NCBI GenBank assembly: GCA_022563535.1 | Contig: JADFNE010000042.1 | Span: 1-37,598 of the forward strand | Source of the DNA: Myxococcales bacterium | GTDB lineage: Bacteria > Myxococcota_A > UBA9160 > UBA4427 | Direction: 5' to 3' | DNA length: 37,598 nt | In this document: positions 33,881-37,598 of the stretch, one piece after another | How positions within the stretch are numbered: position 1 is the first letter of the stretch | How the letters are laid out: each line of letters begins with the position of its first letter | Translations under genes and position numbers: made by a program | Notes under the pieces: model-generated | Told to the model about the DNA's origin: nothing | Database searches by the model: none | What the model saw: only the letters and a program-made list of their open reading frames with translations

Positions 33881-35712
33881 TGCGCGACGAGCTGCTCCAT
33901 TATTTCGAGCGGGAACTGACCTTCATCCGTCGCGGTGTTTCGGATTTTGCAGATCGATATCCAGAAGTCGCGAGTCGCATGATGATCGAAGAGAATCGCT
34001 GTGAGGACCCGCACGTCGAGCGGCTCATTGAAGCGTTCGCAATGCTGGCCGCTCGAATCCAGATGCGCCTCAGCGACGACTTCAGCGACATCAGCGAAGC
34101 GCTTCTCAGTGTACTCTATCCCCACTATCTGTGTCCCATTCCCTCGATGACCATTGTGCAGATGAACGCGAACACGGGACAGTTGCCCGCGAAAGGCCTG
34201 CAGATCGAACGTAAGGCAGAGCTCTATTCGAAACTTGTAAAAGGAGTTCGCTGCCGCTTCCGCACTACGTATCCAGTGACGCTCTGGCCAATCGAAGTGG
34301 AATCGGTCGAACTCGTGACCACCACCGGGCTTGATGGCGTGGTGCCGAATTCGGCTAGATCCGCACTGCGAATTAGCCTGCGTTCCCAGGGCGAGGCCAG
34401 CTTCGCCGATATGGGGCTGGATCACCTGCGGTTCTACCTGGATGCGGAGAGTGGTGTGCTGCACCGACTGCACGAACTCTTTCTGAGAGATTCTCAGGGC
34501 CTTGCGCTGCGATCCGCCGAGAACGGCGCGGTGACCGTCTTACCCCCAGATTCGATTCGCCCGATGGGATTTGGGCGCAATGAAGGCGCACTCGAGTATC
34601 CGGACGAATCGTTTCTCGGGTATCGATTACTGCAGGAGTATTTTGCGTTTCCGGACAAATTCATGTTTGTCGAGTTGGCCAACCTCGATCGTCACGCCGG
34701 CAGGATGTCGGGTGACAAGCTTGATATATTTGTTCTTCTCAGTGAGTCGGTAGGGAACCTCGACATCCGGGTCGAAAAGAACAACCTGAAACTCGGTTGT
34801 GTCCCCGCCATCAATTTATTCAAACATCAGGCGGATCCGATTCGCATGACCCATACTTCGATCGAGTATCCCGTCGTGCCTGACGTGCGCCAACCGGATT
34901 CGTTTGAGGTCTATTCGATTACTGACGTGTCCAGCACGTCCATGGGTTCCACAGAGTCCGTAAAGTACGACCCGATCTACCGCATGCGCCACGCGGGCAA
35001 GGAGGGCGAGGCGAATGCCTTTTGGAGCCTCACCCGGCGCCAATCGATTCGGAAAGGCGACAACGGGACCGACGTTTCGATCTCGCTGGTAGACGAAAAT
35101 CTCAACCCGTTGATCCCGCCGACCGAGGTGCTTCACCTCGAGATCCTTGCGAGCAATCGGGAGCTACCCTCGCGACTTTCTTTCGGTGACCCCAACGGCG
35201 ACTTCGAAATCGCGGGCTACCCAGCGATCAAGTCCATCTGTTGTCTGCGCAGTCCCTCTGCTTCGCTTCCCCCACCGGTTGGTTCGGGCGCTCGCTGGCG
35301 AATTATCTCTCATCTCGCTCTAAACCACTTGTCATTGACCGGAGATGACGATGAGGATGAGGATCGAGCCGTCAACGCGCTGCGGGAAATATTGAAGCTC
35401 TACGATTTTTCCGATTCTCCTGTGACCCGGCAACGCATCTCCGGCCTCACCGGATTGAAATCGCGGCGCACCGTGCGCAGGGTTGGGCGGGGAGCTGATT
35501 CGGGATTCGCTCGCGGAGTGGAGGTCGAATTGACCTTCGACGCGAGCCAATACACCGGCGCGGGCGTCTTCGTCTTTGCGTCGGTCCTCGAGGCATTCCT
35601 CGGTCTCTACTGTTCAGTAAATTCGTTTAACCAGACCGTCGCGCGGATCACGCGGCGTGAGGGAGTATTCAAGAGATGGTCTCCGAGAATGGGAGAGAAG
35701 CAGCTTCTCTGA
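33880..35712 (+). CDS. tssF: T6SS baseplate protein TssF
   Basis: This predicts 610 residues, a normal length. The N-terminal MRDELLHYFERELTFIRRG and FADRYPEVASRM, then DPHVERLIEAFAMLAARIQ and LSVLYPHYLCPIPSM, are the hallmark start of the ImpG/VasA family. The C-terminal RISGLTGLKSRRTVRRVG and FASVLEAFLGLYCSVNSF are also typical. It is a wedge component of the baseplate. It overlaps tssG by 37 bases. Confidence 0.97.
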   Translation: MRDELLHYFERELTFIRRGVSDFADRYPEVASRMMIEENRCEDPHVERLIEAFAMLAARIQMRLSDDFSDISEALLSVLYPHYLCPIPSMTIVQMNANTGQLPAKGLQIERKAELYSKLVKGVRCRFRTTYPVTLWPIEVESVELVTTTGLDGVVPNSARSALRISLRSQGEASFADMGLDHLRFYLDAESGVLHRLHELFLRDSQGLALRSAENGAVTVLPPDSIRPMGFGRNEGALEYPDESFLGYRLLQEYFAFPDKFMFVELANLDRHAGRMSGDKLDIFVLLSESVGNLDIRVEKNNLKLGCVPAINLFKHQADPIRMTHTSIEYPVVPDVRQPDSFEVYSITDVSSTSMGSTESVKYDPIYRMRHAGKEGEANAFWSLTRRQSIRKGDNGTDVSISLVDENLNPLIPPTEVLHLEILASNRELPSRLSFGDPNGDFEIAGYPAIKSICCLRSPSASLPPPVGSGARWRIISHLALNHLSLTGDDDEDEDRAVNALREILKLYDFSDSPVTRQRISGLTGLKSRRTVRRVGRGADSGFARGVEVELTFDASQYTGAGVFVFASVLEAFLGLYCSVNSFNQTVARITRREGVFKRWSPRMGEKQLL

Positions 35713-36764
35713 AGCGGCTCATGCTGGAGCAGACGGGCCGCTTCGAGTTTCTCCAAGCGGTACGCCTGATGAAGAAGATCTGGCCGGATCGCAAACCCGT
35801 GGGTGGGGATTTCGATCCGCGGGCTGAGGTTGTTCGCTTCGTCACGGATATCTCGCCGGTCTTTGCGAAATCCGACATTCAGGAAGCAGTCGAGCACGAC
35901 GATGGCCGACCCGCCGAGCTTCAGGTGAACTTCATGGGAGTTGCCACCCCGGGGACTTTTGGTGCGCTTCCGCGCCGCTATGCAGAAGAAATTCGCACGC
36001 TGTCGAAACAGAAGAATACGGCGCTCCGCGAGTTTCTAGATCTGTTCAATCATCGAATGATTTCGCTGTTCTACCGGGCTCGGGAGAGGAACCTTCCGAC
36101 GCTGGCTTACGATCGAGGTGGCGACAATGCCTTCGAGAGCGCGCTGTCTGGAATTCTCGGCACCGGGACGCCAGGTTTGGCTGGCCGACTCGCGTTGGAC
36201 GATTGTATGATCATGGGCCGGGCTGGACTGCTCGCCATGAAGCCAATAGGTGTTTCAGCTCTCGCCGGTCTGATTCGAAGCATCTTCGGTCAGCCCGTAG
36301 AGATTGAACAGTTCTGTCCCGCGAATTATCCGATCGAAGTTGACGACCGCAACGCACTCGGTTTCGCAAACTCGGTATTGGGTGAGGATCTCTATCTGGG
36401 CGTCAAAGTTACCCTGGTGCAGTCGAAGATACGGATCTGCCTTGGCCCGATGTCTCGGGAGGCCTACGAAGAATTCCTGCCCCACGGCCCGGGCTTCCGG
36501 CGGCTGGCAGATCTGGTCCACTTCGCGGTCGGCGAAGAGCTCGACTTTGAGATCAAGTTGAGCCTGCTAGCCGAAGATGTGCCGTCGATGCGGCTAGGTG
36601 ACACCAGCCCCGAAGCGGGTCGGCTCGGTTGGTCGAGTTGGATTGGCGACGAGGAACGCAGCGAACCCGCGGAAGACGCAATGATCGATCCGAGATTTAA
36701 TCGCGGCGGTCCAAATTTATACAACGTGGCGCAGCAAATGGCGCAAATGGAGGCAAGACCATGA
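35676..36764 (+). CDS. tssG: T6SS baseplate protein TssG
   Basis: This predicts 362 residues of the ImpH/VasB family. Conserved blocks are FEFLQAVRLMKKI near the start, then VNFMGVATPGTFGALPRRYAEEI, LREFLDLFNHRMISLFYRA and LGEDLYLGVKVTLVQSKIRI. It pairs with TssF in the baseplate wedge. The start at 35676 inside the tssF end is chosen because the product then begins close to the family N-terminus. The stop overlaps the tssH ATG (ATGA). Confidence 0.95.
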   Translation: MVSENGREAASLKRLMLEQTGRFEFLQAVRLMKKIWPDRKPVGGDFDPRAEVVRFVTDISPVFAKSDIQEAVEHDDGRPAELQVNFMGVATPGTFGALPRRYAEEIRTLSKQKNTALREFLDLFNHRMISLFYRARERNLPTLAYDRGGDNAFESALSGILGTGTPGLAGRLALDDCMIMGRAGLLAMKPIGVSALAGLIRSIFGQPVEIEQFCPANYPIEVDDRNALGFANSVLGEDLYLGVKVTLVQSKIRICLGPMSREAYEEFLPHGPGFRRLADLVHFAVGEELDFEIKLSLLAEDVPSMRLGDTSPEAGRLGWSSWIGDEERSEPAEDAMIDPRFNRGGPNLYNVAQQMAQMEARP

Positions 36765-37381
36765 GTGTCGACCTGCGTTCTCTCATCGGACGCCTGAGTC
36801 CGACCACCCGACGTGCGCTCGAAGGTGCTGCGGGACTCGCAATGTCGCTCACCCACTACGACGTCGAGCTCGAGCACTGGCTGGAAAAGATGCTGGAAGA
36901 GTCCGCAGGGGATCTCCCCAAGATCCTGCGCGACTCTGACGTCGAGCCCGATCGATTCATGGCCGATCTCAACCTGGCCCTGAACAGCATGAAGACCGGC
37001 AACGGGCGTCGTCCCGATCTTTCCGAAATCATTGAGCAATTGGCGAGCGAGGCCTGGGTGCTCTGTTCGATCAACTACAACCTCGGCAAGGTAAGATCCG
37101 GCGCGATCCTGTTGGCGGCCCTAAACGATTCTCGTCTCCGCAGACGTCTGGTTGATATCCACCGGCCGGTCGAGAAGATCAACGTTGAGGCCCTGTCCAA
37201 GGACTTTCTGAGCATCGTCGAGGGATCGGCCGAAGACAGAGAGGTCGGGGTTGTCGGTTCGGGGAGTGTGCAGCGCGACCTTTCCCAACCGGGCGCTACC
37301 GGCGCCGGACGAAAGACGCCCGCGCTCGATCAATATACGGTTGATGTGACTGCCCAGGCGCGAGCGGGAGAGATCGATCCC
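36761..37381 (+). pseudogene. tssH: tssH (clpV) AAA+ sheath-recycling ATPase, 5' part only, broken by a junction
   Basis: From ATG 36761 about 207 residues read as TssH/ClpV: MSVDLRSLIGRLSPTTRRALEG and the ClpN repeats (HYDVELEHWLEKMLEES, VRSGAILLAALND). They continue to ALDQYTVDVTAQARAGEIDP, which opens the first AAA+ domain. There the family continues with VLGRD and a Walker A site, but here homology stops abruptly at 37371-37381. The frame stays open to the window end only because it runs antisense through a different gene. ClpV disassembles contracted sheath for reuse. If this junction is real the ATPase is not functional; if it is an assembly or amplification chimera, the true gene is intact elsewhere. 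Confidence 0.85.
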
Positions 37382-37598
37382 ACGCACCTTGGCTCGTCGC
37401 GCGATGTGCGCCTGAGCCGACGGATAACCGAAAAGCATTTTGGGACGGACACGCTCGAGGGCTTCGATGAACTCATCGACACGCGCGTCCGACATCTCGA
37501 ACGCGGGAAGCAACCGAGTGCGAAACAACCGATCCCGAAGCTCGCGAACGCGATCCTGTGCACCGAGCTCGACCGGAGAGCCCCAGATGACGATTTCC
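37371..37598 (-). CDS. CapK/PaaK-like AMP-forming CoA-ligase family fragment
   Basis: The minus strand from the window edge reads EIVIWGSPVELGAQDRVREL, then LLPAFEMSDARVDEFIEAL and RPKMLFGYPSAQAHIARRAK, ending at GIDL. This matches the central part of phenylacetate-CoA ligase/CapK-type adenylating proteins, whose GYPS motif is distinctive. Upstream it runs out of the window; downstream the homology ends at the ATCGAT palindrome, where tssH sequence (opposite strand) begins. It is therefore an internal fragment bounded by a junction. The acyl substrate is unknown. Confidence 0.75.

Noticed and set aside
37121-37370. Continuation of the minus-strand ligase frame past the junction
   Set aside because: After GIDL the translated sequence no longer resembles the ligase family and is the antisense of good tssH coding sequence.

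Overview
The window is GC-rich, densely coded Gram-negative DNA. It carries a two-partner secretion (TPS) outer-membrane pair, a lipoprotein and a type VI secretion (T6SS) cluster. The mix of threonine-kinase/FHA signalling, T6SS, TPS, a DUF3604 protein, a Sulfotransfer_3-type enzyme and a TauD-family dioxygenase suggests a proteobacterial or deltaproteobacterial (Myxococcota-like) environmental lineage. I cannot fix the taxon from sequence reading alone.

Layout. Positions 1-1666 (minus strand) hold the start of a beta-lactamase-fold serine hydrolase, a TauD/TfdA-type dioxygenase and a stand-alone receiver-domain protein. Positions 2136-9340 hold a membrane pyrophosphatase (hppA), a DUF3604 metallo-hydrolase-like protein, and trkH/trkA on the minus strand. 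Positions 9504-12558 are a compact plus-strand operon: VOC protein, sulfotransferase, and a metallo-beta-lactamase-fold protein with an alkylsulfatase-like tail.

Positions 13051-26776 are a plus-strand signalling and surface locus. It starts with a membrane-anchored PP2C phosphatase and a membrane-anchored Ser/Thr kinase. A TPS transporter and its very large haemagglutinin-like exoprotein follow. Next come a lipoprotein with two copies of a domain that also forms the kinase C-terminus, an FHA protein, and a VWA-TM-FHA protein. Positions 26779-28128 (minus strand) encode a divergent fusion of TssB-like and TssC-like sheath sequences that stops early. Positions 28629 onward are a canonical T6SS operon: tssA, tssB, tssC, hcp, tagJ, tssE, tssF, tssG, and the start of tssH (clpV). 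tssJ, tssK, tssL, tssM and vgrG are not in the window.

How the parts may work together. PP2C, kinase and FHA proteins are the usual parts of the threonine-phosphorylation pathway that switches some T6SSs on and off. Here both enzymes are membrane-anchored with long coiled coils and C-terminal, presumably periplasmic, domains. The kinase domain is repeated in a neighbouring lipoprotein. A TPS exoprotein lies in the middle of the set. Together with the sheath-like fusion this suggests an envelope-spanning sensing module tied to the T6SS (inference).

The last ~220 bases are anomalous. tssH loses homology at about 37371-37381, and from there to the end the minus strand encodes a piece of a CapK/PaaK-type CoA-ligase. 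This is either a rearrangement that breaks tssH or an assembly/amplification chimera.
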